The position numbers and the translations under genes were made by a program. Under the pieces are notes generated by a model. The model saw only the letters and a list, made by a program, of their open reading frames with translations, had not been told where the DNA came from and did no database searches. Of a stretch of 64,000 bases of DNA, positions 36,270-45,394 are shown in pieces. Within the stretch, counting starts at the first letter, position 1. Every line of letters starts with the position of its first letter. This stretch comes from JAYQKL01 sp049889415. GTDB taxonomy: Bacteria; Pseudomonadota; Alphaproteobacteria; RS24. The stretch covers positions 62,001 to 126,000 of the forward strand of contig JBMHDL010000010.1 in assembly GCA_049889415.1 (NCBI GenBank), given 5' to 3'.

Positions 36270-36638
36270 TTACTCTTTCTCTTTTTCTTTTTCAGCCTGA
36301 CGTTTTTGACGGACGGATTTCAGGAAACTGCGCAGTTCACTTTTTGACACGGCATTGTTCCCATCCGTGTCAATATTATCGAATTTTGGCTGCGTGGCTT
36401 CAAATTCGGCCCGTGAAATGGACCCATCATTATCGGCGTCCATCATATCAAAACGGGCTTGAAAGGCTTTTCTGGCCTCGCGTAGGGTCATTTTCTTTTT
36501 TTCCCCGTACTTGTCATCCGCGTGGGCTGTGCCGCTCATCAGAGCTGGTGCCAAGATGAGGGTCAAGGCCAAGAGGACTGAGATTGCCAAGAGGGGCAAG
36601 GCTTTCACCGGACTGATTATTATTGTTTTTATGTTCAT
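36270..36638 (-). CDS. exported EF-hand protein
   Basis: 122 residues from ATG 36638 with AGGAAA upstream. A long signal peptide or anchor (about 1-40, ending SGTAHA) precedes two EF-hand loops with all acidic positions filled: DADNDGSISRAE (67-78) and DTDGNNAVSKSE (90-101). The tail is a run of Lys-Glu repeats. It should bind calcium in the periplasm; its target is unknown. Its stop is one base from that of rnhB on the other strand, and it diverges from ccrM. Confidence 0.85.
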   Translation of the reverse strand: MNIKTIIISPVKALPLLAISVLLALTLILAPALMSGTAHADDKYGEKKKMTLREARKAFQARFDMMDADNDGSISRAEFEATQPKFDNIDTDGNNAVSKSELRSFLKSVRQKRQAEKEKEKE

Positions 36639-36756
36639 GTCTGATTTCCTTTCATTGAAACAAGCCACGGGGAACAGGTTAGAGGCATATGGTTACAAAT
36701 TAAACTTAAAAATCTGTAATGCGCGGGCAAGCGGTTCGCTCACACCCCAATATCTT

Positions 36757-36874
36757 GAGTCCCCACTCGGCCTGAATGACTCTATATGGTGCGTGTTGAG
36801 GAGATTGTGGATAAGTGAGTTTTTTATAACATATTGGAATCAATAGAGTATTGACCCCGAGTCGCAGATGACTC
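36757..36874 (+). promoter_or_regulatory. four GANTC methylation sites upstream of ccrM
   Basis: GAGTC at 36757-36761, GACTC at 36778-36782, GAGTC at 36859-36863 and GACTC at 36870-36874 (the last at the start codon region) are targets of the enzyme encoded just downstream. In Caulobacter the ccrM promoter holds GANTC sites that couple transcription to replication-fork passage, so feedback by hemimethylation is a reasonable inference. Confidence 0.6.
36806..36814 (-). promoter_or_regulatory. perfect DnaA box upstream of ccrM
   Basis: TGTGGATAA on the plus strand is the exact complement of the consensus TTATCCACA. It lies between two pairs of GANTC sites, about 55-80 bases before the possible ccrM starts and just before a TATAAC string (36825-36830). 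DnaA control of ccrM is an inference; a single box could also be chance. Confidence 0.5.
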
Positions 36875-38004
36875 ATGGTGGTCTCATGACTGAAAAAATC
36901 ACGCAGACTTCTTTTTTCGACACCATATTGCAGGGCGACTGCATTGAGCAGTTACGGCGCCTGCCGGATGCTTGTGTGGATGTGGTGTTTGCTGACCCGC
37001 CCTATAATCTGCAGCTCAAGGGGGAGTTGACCCGCCCCGACCAGAGCCGTGTGGATGCGGTTGATGACGACTGGGATAAATTTGAGAGTTTCCGGGCTTA
37101 TGACGCCTTTACAAGAGACTGGATGCAGCAAGCGCGTCGGGTGCTGAAGCCCAGAGGGACGCTTTGGGTGATCGGATCCTATCATAATATTTTCCGCGTT
37201 GGCTCGGTGATGCAGGATCTGGGGTTTTGGCTGTTGAATGATATCATCTGGCGTAAATCCAATCCGATGCCGAACTTCAAGGGCACACGCTTCACCAATG
37301 CCCATGAAACCCTGATTTGGGCGGCGCGGGATGAGAACGCCAAAGGCTACACCTTCAATTATCAGGCCATGAAAACCCTGAATGATGATGTGCAGATGCG
37401 CTCCGACTGGGTTTTGCCGATCTGCAATGGCGGTGAACGCTTGAAGGACTCGGACGGGCGCAAAGTGCATCCGACACAAAAGCCCGAAAGCCTGTTGCAT
37501 CGCGTGATTCTGGCATCAACCAATCCGGGCGACATTGTGCTGGATCCGTTTTTCGGCACTGGAACCACAGGTGCGGTTGCCAAAAAACTTGGTCGGCATT
37601 TCATTGGTATTGAGGCGGATGCCACCTATGCGGAAGCGGCGATGACGCGGATCGGCAAAATCAAGCCGTTGGATGGCGACAGCCTCGAAGTGGCTCAAAG
37701 CGCCAAACAGCAACCGCGCATTCCGTTCGGGACGTTGGTGGAGTCCGGCATGGTCAAGCCCGGCACGCAATTGTTTGGTCCCGCCCGCAAGGTTCAGGCC
37801 CATGTCCGCGCCGATGGCAGTCTTAAGCTCGGTGCGGATCAAGGCCTTCAGGAGCATGACTTGACCGGGTCAATTCATAAAATGGGTGCCGCGGCGCAGG
37901 GCGCGCAAAGCTGCAATGGCTGGACCTACTGGCACATTGATGACGGCGACAAACTGGTTCCGATTGATAATTTGCGTCAGAAAGTGCGCCGCGACAAAGC
38001 TTGA
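36868..38004 (+). CDS. ccrM: CcrM-type adenine-N6 DNA methyltransferase (GANTC)
   Basis: Orphan cell-cycle methyltransferase of alphaproteobacteria; no restriction partner is nearby. 378 residues in beta-class order: catalytic DPPY in FADPPYNLQL (43-46), a target-recognition middle with RSDWVLPICNGGERLK, then the cofactor motif DPFFGTGTTG (226-235), and a C-terminal domain of about 90 residues ending in QSCNGWTYWHID, which marks CcrM among methyltransferases. ATG 36886, six codons in, is an equally good start, with GGTGGT before it. GANTC sites and a DnaA box lie upstream. Confidence 0.95.
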   Translation: MTHGGLMTEKITQTSFFDTILQGDCIEQLRRLPDACVDVVFADPPYNLQLKGELTRPDQSRVDAVDDDWDKFESFRAYDAFTRDWMQQARRVLKPRGTLWVIGSYHNIFRVGSVMQDLGFWLLNDIIWRKSNPMPNFKGTRFTNAHETLIWAARDENAKGYTFNYQAMKTLNDDVQMRSDWVLPICNGGERLKDSDGRKVHPTQKPESLLHRVILASTNPGDIVLDPFFGTGTTGAVAKKLGRHFIGIEADATYAEAAMTRIGKIKPLDGDSLEVAQSAKQQPRIPFGTLVESGMVKPGTQLFGPARKVQAHVRADGSLKLGADQGLQEHDLTGSIHKMGAAAQGAQSCNGWTYWHIDDGDKLVPIDNLRQKVRRDKA

Positions 38005-38034
38005 TGCCCGACCGGACATATGGGGCATGGTGGC

Positions 38035-39087
38035 TTACCCGAGCACTTTGACCGCCACTTTACGCATGAGACTGGGCAGGGCACGGTCGGGGAAATCACG
38101 CGGATTGACCCATTCATGACCGGCCGGCTTGCGGAACCCTTTGGGGGCGGTCTGTGCAACAAGTTTCAGGCGCAGGCGGAAATGCGTGAATACATGGACA
38201 ACTTCCCCGGAAAGTTGCGTCCAGTTATCCGGCAGTAGTTCCGGCAAATCCGTGTCATTGATCTCATCCCAGCCGGTTGACGGAAACATCAACATTCCGC
38301 CCAACAGCCCCGTATCCGGACGGCGGGCCATCAAAACCTCTTTGTTGCCGTTTTCCAGCCAGAACACAGTGCCGTTACGTTCCGGCTTGGGTTTTTTCGG
38401 CGCCCGGCGCGGCAGGGTCTCGGCGTTTCCTTCACTGCGTCCCAGGCAACAGTCTTGCCAGGGACAAATTGCACAATTCGGTCGCTTCGGGGTGCAGATG
38501 CCGGCCCCCAAATCCATCAGGGCTTGGGCAAAATCGCCCGGGCGATCGGCTGGAACAAGCGCCTCATTCAGTGGTTTCACCGCCTTTTTCAACGCCGGCA
38601 AAGGGGTGGTCAGGACATAAACCCGTGCCAGCACACGCTCAATATTGCCGTCAACCGGCGCGGATTTCCGGTTGAAGGCGATGGCCGCAATGGCGGCTGC
38701 GGTGTAAGGGCCGATGCCGGGCAGGGTGAGGAGTTCAGTCTCTGTGTCCGGAAACTGACCGTCATGATCAGCGACCACCATGCGGGCGCATTTGAGCAGA
38801 TTACGGGCACGTGAGTAATAGCCAAGCCCGGCCCATGCCGCCATCACATCCTCATCTTTTGCCGTCGCGAGAGCGTGTACATCCGGAAACAGGGCTTTAA
38901 ATTTTTCAAAATATGGAATCACAGCGGCAACCGTTGTCTGTTGCAGCATGATTTCCGACAGCCAGACATGATAAGGGTCTGCCTTTTCCCCGGGAGCGGC
39001 CCGCCACGGCAAGTCCCGCCTGTTGCGGTCATACCACGCCAGAAGATGATTTGCGTTTGGGTGCGTTTTTTCTGCCGATTTATGCAT
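38035..39087 (-). CDS. mutY: A/G-specific adenine glycosylase (MutY)
   Basis: Removes adenine mispaired with 8-oxoguanine. 350 residues from ATG 39087. SEIMLQQTTVAAVIPYF carries the catalytic-type glutamate, LPGIGPYTAAAIAAIAF with APVDGN the helix-hairpin-helix and aspartate, and CTPKRPNCAICPWQDCC the iron-sulfur ligands (C-x6-C-x2-C-x5-C). A NUDIX-like C-terminal domain (from about residue 240) recognises 8-oxoguanine. Divergent from dciA with 43 bases between; converges on ccrM. Confidence 0.96.
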   Translation of the reverse strand: MHKSAEKTHPNANHLLAWYDRNRRDLPWRAAPGEKADPYHVWLSEIMLQQTTVAAVIPYFEKFKALFPDVHALATAKDEDVMAAWAGLGYYSRARNLLKCARMVVADHDGQFPDTETELLTLPGIGPYTAAAIAAIAFNRKSAPVDGNIERVLARVYVLTTPLPALKKAVKPLNEALVPADRPGDFAQALMDLGAGICTPKRPNCAICPWQDCCLGRSEGNAETLPRRAPKKPKPERNGTVFWLENGNKEVLMARRPDTGLLGGMLMFPSTGWDEINDTDLPELLPDNWTQLSGEVVHVFTHFRLRLKLVAQTAPKGFRKPAGHEWVNPRDFPDRALPSLMRKVAVKVLG

Positions 39088-39130
39088 GGGATGATATGAT
39101 AAGGAAATTTCAACTCTCAGGCAGGAAAAA

Positions 39131-39637
39131 ATGGTGCGCCGGTTTGAAAAATCAAATTCCGTCCCGAGGGCAGGCCGGGGGACGCCACATATCAACCGGT
39201 TTTTGTGGAAAATCGCCAAGCCCGCGATGCGGCGCAGGGGCTTTTCCGATCAAACCCTGATTGAGCATTGGCCGACCATTGTCGGTGATAACCTTGCGGC
39301 CCTGTCGCAGCCTGTTCGTTTGTCCCGCAAAGGGATGCGTGAGGGAGATGGTGCCGTGCTGACGGTCAAGGTGGAGGGGGCGATGGCGCTGGAAATCCAA
39401 CACCTAGCGCCTCAGATTATCGAGCGTCTCAACGGCTATTACGGCTATCCTGCCATCGGCAAACTCAATATTGTGCAGGGACCGCTGTTTCGCCGGCCTG
39501 CTCCGCATGTACCCAAGCCGCCAAGCCATGAGGATGTCAGCAGGCTCAGTGACACCATGAATGATATTGACTCGCCGCGCCTGCGGCAGGCTTTGGCAAG
39601 ACTGTCGCTGCGAGTAACGCCCAAAAGCGACTCCTAA
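39131..39637 (+). CDS. dciA: DciA/DUF721 family protein
   Basis: 168 residues. The core FSDQTLIEHWPTIVGDNLAALSQPVRL and LEIQHLAPQIIERLNGYYGY (about 38-108) matches DUF721; DciA is the ancestral loader of replicative helicase DnaB in bacteria without DnaC. The N-terminus is basic and a proline-rich C-terminal tail follows. AGGA precedes the ATG. Divergent from mutY and upstream of dsbA-like and smc genes, the standard alphaproteobacterial order. Confidence 0.87.
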   Translation: MVRRFEKSNSVPRAGRGTPHINRFLWKIAKPAMRRRGFSDQTLIEHWPTIVGDNLAALSQPVRLSRKGMREGDGAVLTVKVEGAMALEIQHLAPQIIERLNGYYGYPAIGKLNIVQGPLFRRPAPHVPKPPSHEDVSRLSDTMNDIDSPRLRQALARLSLRVTPKSDS

Positions 39638-39706
39638 GTCGTTTGAGTTGTCCACAGGCAGCCCCAGAAACCTCAACGAGTCATGGGTTCGCAGAACAGT
39701 GTCGTT

Positions 39707-39712
39707 TATAAT
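39707..39712 (+). promoter_or_regulatory. perfect TATAAT upstream of the DsbA-like gene
   Basis: TATAAT at 39707-39712 lies 88 bases before the DsbA-like ATG. The -35 region (TGGGTT at 39684-39689) is poor. A GAGTC site (39678-39682) and a GATTC site just downstream of the -10 flank it, as does a near-consensus DnaA box TTGTCCACA at 39648-39656. Confidence 0.35.
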
Positions 39713-39799
39713 CCTCCTATGACGACGATTCGGTTATGGATAGTCCGCTGGAGTGCAGCTGCATCCAAAACCAAGTAACAGAACGGGTTAAAAAACAAA

Positions 39800-40552
39800 A
39801 TGAAAACGATTAATCTCAAGCTTCTGCTCCGTGCTGCAGTCATACTTGCTGTGGGTATTGGGCTTATCTGGTTCTCCGGCAACGGGACGGGTGAACGGGC
39901 AGAAACTGTAATCGGTGCTGACGTTACCGCAGTCGGCGGCGAGACGTCCCCAATAGCTGTAACCGCATCAGAATTTCCTGATTTGGTCAAGGTCAATGCA
40001 GATGAGGCGCTGTTGAAACCCAACCCACTTGGGGAAATCGTCATGGGCGACCCGTCTGCGCCGGTAACGGTCATCGAATACGCCTCCCTCACATGTGGCC
40101 ATTGCGGCGCGTTTCACAATGAGGTGCTGCCTGAGATAAAACGCGATTATGTAGATAAGGGGCTGGTGAAGTTTTATTTTCGTCCATTTCCGTTTGACGG
40201 TGTGGCGACCGCCGGCGCGATGCTGGTGCAATGTGTGGCACCGGGCGCCCGCCTGACTTTCCTTGACCTGTTGTTCAAACGTCAAATGGCGCTTGTGCAA
40301 AGTGAAGACCCGTTTGGTCAATTGCAGATTTTTGCCAAACAGGCGGGACTGCCTGAAGCAAAATTCATGGCCTGCCTGCAAAGTCAGGACAAGCTCGACG
40401 CCATCCGCGACATGCAGGCCATTGCCGGTGGCGAGTTGGGGGTGAATTCCACGCCGACCTTCTTCATCAACGGGGATAAGGTTACCGGCAATGTCGGGAT
40501 TGAGGCGTTTCGAAAAATCCTCGATGAAAAGCTAGAGGCAGAGGGCATCTGA
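39800..40552 (+). CDS. DsbA family thioredoxin-like protein
   Basis: 250 residues, an N-terminal membrane anchor or signal (about 8-26), a linker, and a thioredoxin fold with active site CGHC in IEYASLTCGHCGAFH (about residue 97). The helical insertion and GVNSTPTFFINGDKVTGN with the cis-proline follow. Likely a periplasmic disulfide oxidase or isomerase; genes of this type lie next to dciA and smc in many alphaproteobacteria. Its stop is one base before the smc ATG. Confidence 0.92.
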   Translation: MKTINLKLLLRAAVILAVGIGLIWFSGNGTGERAETVIGADVTAVGGETSPIAVTASEFPDLVKVNADEALLKPNPLGEIVMGDPSAPVTVIEYASLTCGHCGAFHNEVLPEIKRDYVDKGLVKFYFRPFPFDGVATAGAMLVQCVAPGARLTFLDLLFKRQMALVQSEDPFGQLQIFAKQAGLPEAKFMACLQSQDKLDAIRDMQAIAGGELGVNSTPTFFINGDKVTGNVGIEAFRKILDEKLEAEGI

Positions 40553-40553
40553 C

Positions 40554-43500
40554 ATGAAGTTTTCCAAATTACGGCTGTCTGGGTTTAAATCCTTTGTGGA
40601 CCCTGTTGATCTGGAAATCCTTCCCGGGCTGACCGGCGTCGTTGGGCCGAACGGGTGCGGCAAATCCAACCTGCTTGAGGCGTTGCGCTGGGTGATGGGG
40701 GAAACGTCTTACAAGTCCATGCGTGGCTCTGGCATGGAAGATGTGATTTTCTCAGGCACCAACACGCGTCCTGCCCGCAATTTCGCTGAGGTTGGGCTGT
40801 ATCTTGACAACAAGGACATGACGGCTCCGGCTGAATATAATGACCATGACATGGTTGAGGTGATCCGTCGGATTGAGCGCGATGCCGGGTCGGCCTATCG
40901 AATTAACAGCCGTGATGTGCGCGCGCGCGATGTGCAGTTGATGTTCGCCGATGCCTCGACCGGTGCACGGTCTCCTGCTCTGGTCAAACAGGGGCAAATC
41001 GGAGAGCTGATAAATGCCAAACCTGAAGCGCGTCGCAAAATTCTGGAGGAAGCTGCGGGCATCTCCGGTCTGCACACCCGCCGTCATGAGGCGGAACTCA
41101 GACTGCGCGGAGCTGAAAGCAATCTGGAAAAGGTCGATGACGCCATCGGTAATCTTGAGACCCAGTTGCGCAGTCTTAAGCGCCAGGCCCGTCAGGCGAC
41201 CCGTTATCGAAATCTGTCCGGCCAGATCCGCCAGGTTGAAGCCCTGTTCCTTCATCTGCGCTGGCAACAGGCGGTGGATGCTGCCGAGCAAGCCCAGCAA
41301 GCGCTGAAAGAGGCTTCAGATGCGGTGGCGCAACTGACCGGCAAGGTTGGTGAGGCGACGTCAACCCAGTTGCAACTTCAGGATATTGTGCCGCCCTTGC
41401 GGGATGAGGAAGTTCAGGCCGCCGCCGCCCTCAGACGCCTGGTTGTGGAACGTGAAGGCATTGAAAAAGAGGAAAACCGCGCCAAAGAACTGGTGGAACG
41501 CCTGGGCGAGCAACTTACCGTTTTGGACCAGGACAGCAGCAGAGAGCAGGCGGCGCTGGCCGATGCCCAAGAGCAGCTGCAGCGGCGACAGGCCGAACTG
41601 GCCTCTTTGGAGCAGGCTGATACTGAGGCCGAGGAGGCCGCCGAGGTCAAAGCGCAGGAAGCTGTGGCCAAGGCTGAGGTTGACATGCGGTCGGCGGAAC
41701 AGGCTTTGGATGACACCAATCGTCAGATTGCCGACCGGACGGCCAAACTGCGCGAACTTGAAACGGCACTGGAAAACCTACGGCAAAGGCAGGACCGCAT
41801 TGAGGCGGAGCAGGGGCGTTTGGGTGAAGAACGCGACGCGCTTTTGGCTGATGGCGTGTCAGAGGCGGATAGAAAAGTGCTGACCGACAAAATTTCGGTT
41901 GCCGAACAAAAAGAACAGGAGGCTCTGGCTGCCGCCAATGCCGCGCAAGTTCAATTGATGGAAGCAAACCGGAAAATCGATGAATTTACCGACCCCGAGA
42001 AACATGCGCAGGCGGCGGTGGAACGATTGGTCGGGGAGCGCGCCGCCCTGTCAGCCATGTTTGCAAGACCTGACAAGCTGAGTTGGCCGAGCCTGATTGA
42101 CTCGGTCAAGGTTGAGGCCGGTTATGAAAAGGCTTTGGGTGCGGTTCTGGGCGAAGATCTGGAAGCCTCTTCTGACACCGCTGCCCCGGCTCATTGGCTT
42201 AATTTGGCCGAGGCCCCCGCCACCGCCGCTCTGCCGGACGGTGTCAGCCCGCTGTCGGATTTTGTTGCCGGCGCAAGTGTTCTGAGCCGCCGGCTCGGGC
42301 AAATCGGTGTGGTTGACAGAGGCTTGGGTGACGCCCTGCAGGCGCGTCTGGCACCGGGACAACGGCTTGTGACATTGGAAGGCGACATGTGGCGCTGGGA
42401 CGGCTACCGGGTTGCCGCAGAAGCTCCGACACCAGCGGCTCAGCGGCTTGAACAGCGAAACCGTCTGGTTGAGCTTGAAAAGGAATTGAAGGCGGCGCAG
42501 GGCGCGGCTGAAAAATACGGTTCCGCCGCCGGGCAGGCGCGACAAGACCTAAAGATTGCCTCGGAAACCGACTCGCACTGCCGCGCCGCCTTGCTGGAGG
42601 CGCAAGAGGCTCTGACAACCTATCGGGCCGAACTCGCGGATCTGGAGCGCGGCGCCGCCAAACATGTTTCCAGGCTGGCGGCCATTGAGGAGGCCAGCCA
42701 AAGGATGACCAGTGATTTGGCTGAAATTGCTGAAACCCGCAGCCGAACAAACGCTGACCAGACCGCCATTACGGAACAGCCTGACCCGGCTGATGGGATT
42801 GAGACGCTTCAGATGCGCGTGGCTGAAACACGGGCTGACCTGGCCGGCAAACGGGCCGAGCAGGCAGGTTTGACCCGTGAGCGTGAAGCGCGTGAAACCC
42901 GCATCCAGCAATTGCGCAGTGATGTAGTGGAATGGCAAAGCCGACACCAGCGGGCGCAGAATCAAATTGATGAGCTTGAACGACGCAAGCACGCCGTTAA
43001 GGAAGAAAAACGACAGGCGGAAACGGTTCCGGAACAGCTGACGGACCGCCGCAAGGCTCTTGTTGATGCAATACAAGCAGCCGAAAAATCCAGGCAACAA
43101 GCCGCAGACAAGCTCGCCGAGGCTGAAAACAATCTGGCCCTGGCCGATAAAAATCTCAAAAACCTTGAGGCTGGCGCGTCTGAGGCGCGTGAGTTGAAGG
43201 CGCGTCTGGAGGCCACTGTTGAAGGCAATGTCGAACGGGTTGATGAATGGGGTCAACGTATCCGTGAGACATTACAGGTGGAACCTGACAAGGCTCTGGA
43301 TGTCTCAGGGCACGACCCTGAAAAGCCTTTCCCCGGGGCTGATGAGATGGAGACAAAGCTTGAGCGTTACCGCCGTGAACGGGAAAATCTCGGCGGTGTT
43401 AATCTTCGCGCTGATGAGGAGGCCGAGGAAATTGCCGCGCAGATTGAGCAGATGTCCACGGAAAAAGAGGATTTGACCCAGGCCATCAACAAGCTGCGCC

Positions 43501-44063
43501 ACGGCATCGGCCAGTTGAACCGTGAAGGTCGCGAGCGTTTGTTGGCGGCGTTTGACGAGGTGAACGCTCACTTCAAGCGATTGTTTACGCAATTGTTCGG
43601 GGGAGGGACAGCTGAACTGAAATTGACCGAGTCAGACGATCCATTGGAAGCCGGTTTGGAAATTATTGCCCATCCGCCGGGCAAAAAACCCCAGGTCATG
43701 TCTCTTCTCTCGGGTGGTGAGCAGGCTCTGACGGCCATGTCCCTGATATTTGCCGTCTTTTTGACCAACCCCTCGCCGATCTGTGTTTTGGATGAGGTGG
43801 ATGCGCCGCTTGATGACGCCAATGTCGAGCGATTCTGCAACATGATTGCCGAAATCGCAAAGACCACAGACACGCGTTTCCTGTTGATTACGCACCATGC
43901 CTTGACCATGGCGCGGGTTGACCGGCTGTTTGGGGTGACCATGCAGGAGCGTGGGGTCAGCCAACTGATTTCAGTGGATTTGGCGACCGCCGAGCAATAT
44001 GCCGAGAGCGGCGGAAATGTCGCATCCCGGGAAATGGAAAACCAGGCAAAAACTGCGAGTTAA
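40554..44063 (+). CDS. smc: chromosome segregation protein SMC
   Basis: Condensin ATPase of 1169 residues. Walker A GPNGCGKSN near residue 32, a long coiled coil, a hinge around residues 500-630 (LIDSVKVEAGYEKALGAVLGEDLE region), a second coiled coil, then signature LSGGEQALTA and Walker B PICVLDEVDAPLDD near the C-terminus. N-terminal LRLSGFKSFVDPVDLEI is typical. scpA and scpB are not in the window. One base separates it from the DsbA-like gene, so co-translation is likely. Confidence 0.97.
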   Translation: MKFSKLRLSGFKSFVDPVDLEILPGLTGVVGPNGCGKSNLLEALRWVMGETSYKSMRGSGMEDVIFSGTNTRPARNFAEVGLYLDNKDMTAPAEYNDHDMVEVIRRIERDAGSAYRINSRDVRARDVQLMFADASTGARSPALVKQGQIGELINAKPEARRKILEEAAGISGLHTRRHEAELRLRGAESNLEKVDDAIGNLETQLRSLKRQARQATRYRNLSGQIRQVEALFLHLRWQQAVDAAEQAQQALKEASDAVAQLTGKVGEATSTQLQLQDIVPPLRDEEVQAAAALRRLVVEREGIEKEENRAKELVERLGEQLTVLDQDSSREQAALADAQEQLQRRQAELASLEQADTEAEEAAEVKAQEAVAKAEVDMRSAEQALDDTNRQIADRTAKLRELETALENLRQRQDRIEAEQGRLGEERDALLADGVSEADRKVLTDKISVAEQKEQEALAAANAAQVQLMEANRKIDEFTDPEKHAQAAVERLVGERAALSAMFARPDKLSWPSLIDSVKVEAGYEKALGAVLGEDLEASSDTAAPAHWLNLAEAPATAALPDGVSPLSDFVAGASVLSRRLGQIGVVDRGLGDALQARLAPGQRLVTLEGDMWRWDGYRVAAEAPTPAAQRLEQRNRLVELEKELKAAQGAAEKYGSAAGQARQDLKIASETDSHCRAALLEAQEALTTYRAELADLERGAAKHVSRLAAIEEASQRMTSDLAEIAETRSRTNADQTAITEQPDPADGIETLQMRVAETRADLAGKRAEQAGLTREREARETRIQQLRSDVVEWQSRHQRAQNQIDELERRKHAVKEEKRQAETVPEQLTDRRKALVDAIQAAEKSRQQAADKLAEAENNLALADKNLKNLEAGASEARELKARLEATVEGNVERVDEWGQRIRETLQVEPDKALDVSGHDPEKPFPGADEMETKLERYRRERENLGGVNLRADEEAEEIAAQIEQMSTEKEDLTQAINKLRHGIGQLNREGRERLLAAFDEVNAHFKRLFTQLFGGGTAELKLTESDDPLEAGLEIIAHPPGKKPQVMSLLSGGEQALTAMSLIFAVFLTNPSPICVLDEVDAPLDDANVERFCNMIAEIAKTTDTRFLLITHHALTMARVDRLFGVTMQERGVSQLISVDLATAEQYAESGGNVASREMENQAKTAS

Positions 44064-44078
44064 TGGCGTTTGTGACGC

Positions 44079-44105
44079 TTGACAGTTGCGGCGTCTGAGG
44101 ATAGT
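44079..44105 (+). promoter_or_regulatory. candidate promoter of the F0 ATP synthase operon
   Basis: A perfect TTGACA (44079-44084) is followed after 15 bases by GATAGT (44100-44105), four of six matches to the -10 consensus but with short spacing. It lies in the 90-base gap between smc and atpI, the only place for an operon promoter outside smc. Confidence 0.4.
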
Positions 44106-44153
44106 GTGCGCGCGAGTTTGGGTGCTCTTGCAAACCCATTTTGAGGGAATCAT

Positions 44154-44555
44154 TTGGGAACCGATGATTTAGAGGAAGCTGCAGAAAATTCGTCCGGAAC
44201 CGTCAGTAAGAACCAACGGTCTTTCGACGAAAAAAATGCTCTTCATCGTCTTTCTCAAAAGGTTGACAAGGCGCGGACTAAGCCATCGGCTGGGCAAAAT
44301 CAGCGTGGTCGGGGCACTGCCATAGGTCTGGCTTACAGACTGTCGATTGAGCTGGTTGTCGGCATTGTTGTCGGTGGTTATCTCGGGTGGTGGCTGGATC
44401 GGTGGCTTGGCACCAAGCCGCTGTTTTTGTTGCTGATGCTTGTTTTGGGCATGGCGGCAGGGGTGGTGAACATGTTGCGGACCTCGCGTGAAATGAATGA
44501 GCGCATGGGTCTGACTGATAAAGCCGGGTCAGATGACCCGATGAATGAGGAGTGA
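44154..44555 (+). CDS. atpI: ATP synthase protein I (AtpI-like)
   Basis: Small membrane protein that helps assemble the c-ring. 133 residues: a charged tail (1-55) and two helices, RLSIELVVGIVVGGYLGWWLD and PLFLLLMLVLGMAAGVVNML, the AtpI/gene 1 pattern. The start is TTG 44154, six bases after GAGGG; no ATG occurs before the second helix, so the rare start is well supported. Its end overlaps the frame of atpB. Confidence 0.88.
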   Translation: MGTDDLEEAAENSSGTVSKNQRSFDEKNALHRLSQKVDKARTKPSAGQNQRGRGTAIGLAYRLSIELVVGIVVGGYLGWWLDRWLGTKPLFLLLMLVLGMAAGVVNMLRTSREMNERMGLTDKAGSDDPMNEE

Positions 44556-44559
44556 AAGC

Positions 44560-45348
44560 GTGGCTTCAGGAAACAACGGACATGATACCGGCGGGTTCAA
44601 TGTCGATCCGATGCATCAGTTTGAAATTTCCCCGATCCTCGAATTGCCGACGATTGCCGGCATCGACCCGAGCTTCACCAATTCCTCTTTGTGGATGGTC
44701 ATTGTTGTCGCCGTCGCGACGGTTTTTCTGACCGCAGCAGCCCGTGGCGCATCCCTGGTTCCCGGCCGACTGCAGTCTATGGGCGAACTCGCTTATGAAT
44801 TCGTCGCGAATATGATCCGCGACAATACCGGAACGGAGGGGCTTAAATATTTTCCCTTCGTGTTTACACTTTTCGTTTTCGTCCTGTTTTCCAACATGCT
44901 GGGCATGATTCCGTATTCCTTCACAGTGACGTCGCATCTGATTGTCACATTCGCGCTGGCGACGGTCGTATTTTTGCTTGTTACAGGCGTCGGCTTCGCC
45001 CGTCATGGAATCGGTTTCCTGCGTCTGTTTGTCCCCTCTGGCATTCCGGGCGCTCTGTTGCCCCTGCTGGTGGTGATTGAACTCATCTCATATCTGACAC
45101 GTCCGGTCAGCCTGTCTGTTCGTCTGTTTGCGAATATGATGGCCGGTCATACTATGTTGAAGGTTTTCGGCGGCTTTGCCGTGGCCTTCCTCTCAGCCGG
45201 GGGAGTCATGTCCGCCGGTGTCATTGCTCCGGTCGCCATGATGGTGGCATTTACCGGACTGGAGTTTCTCATTGCGTTCCTTCAGGCATATGTGTTCACT
45301 ATTTTGACCTGCATTTACCTGAATGATGCGATCCACCTAGACCATTAA
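44560..45348 (+). CDS. atpB: ATP synthase F0 subunit a
   Basis: Proton-channel subunit next to the c-ring. 262 residues with five to six helices; the essential arginine is in PVSLSVRLFANMMAGH (about residue 190), and the last helix reads EFLIAFLQAYVFTILTCIYLNDA. GTG 44560 has GAGGAG eight bases upstream; ATG 44545, which overlaps atpI, has none. Confidence 0.95.
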   Translation: MASGNNGHDTGGFNVDPMHQFEISPILELPTIAGIDPSFTNSSLWMVIVVAVATVFLTAAARGASLVPGRLQSMGELAYEFVANMIRDNTGTEGLKYFPFVFTLFVFVLFSNMLGMIPYSFTVTSHLIVTFALATVVFLLVTGVGFARHGIGFLRLFVPSGIPGALLPLLVVIELISYLTRPVSLSVRLFANMMAGHTMLKVFGGFAVAFLSAGGVMSAGVIAPVAMMVAFTGLEFLIAFLQAYVFTILTCIYLNDAIHLDH

Positions 45349-45394
45349 TTATTATTTCAACCGCCCTCAAAGGGCACATATACGGAGAAAAATC

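Noticed and set aside
36263..36297. GGCTGAA/TTCAGCC inverted repeat between rnhB and the EF-hand gene as a terminator
   Set aside because: The loop is over 20 bases and the pyrimidine run lies inside it and not after the stem; it also encodes the Lys-Glu tail.
38008..38032. ATGCCC/GGGCAT inverted repeat between ccrM and mutY as a terminator
   Set aside because: Six-pair stem with a 13-base loop and no T-tract on either strand.
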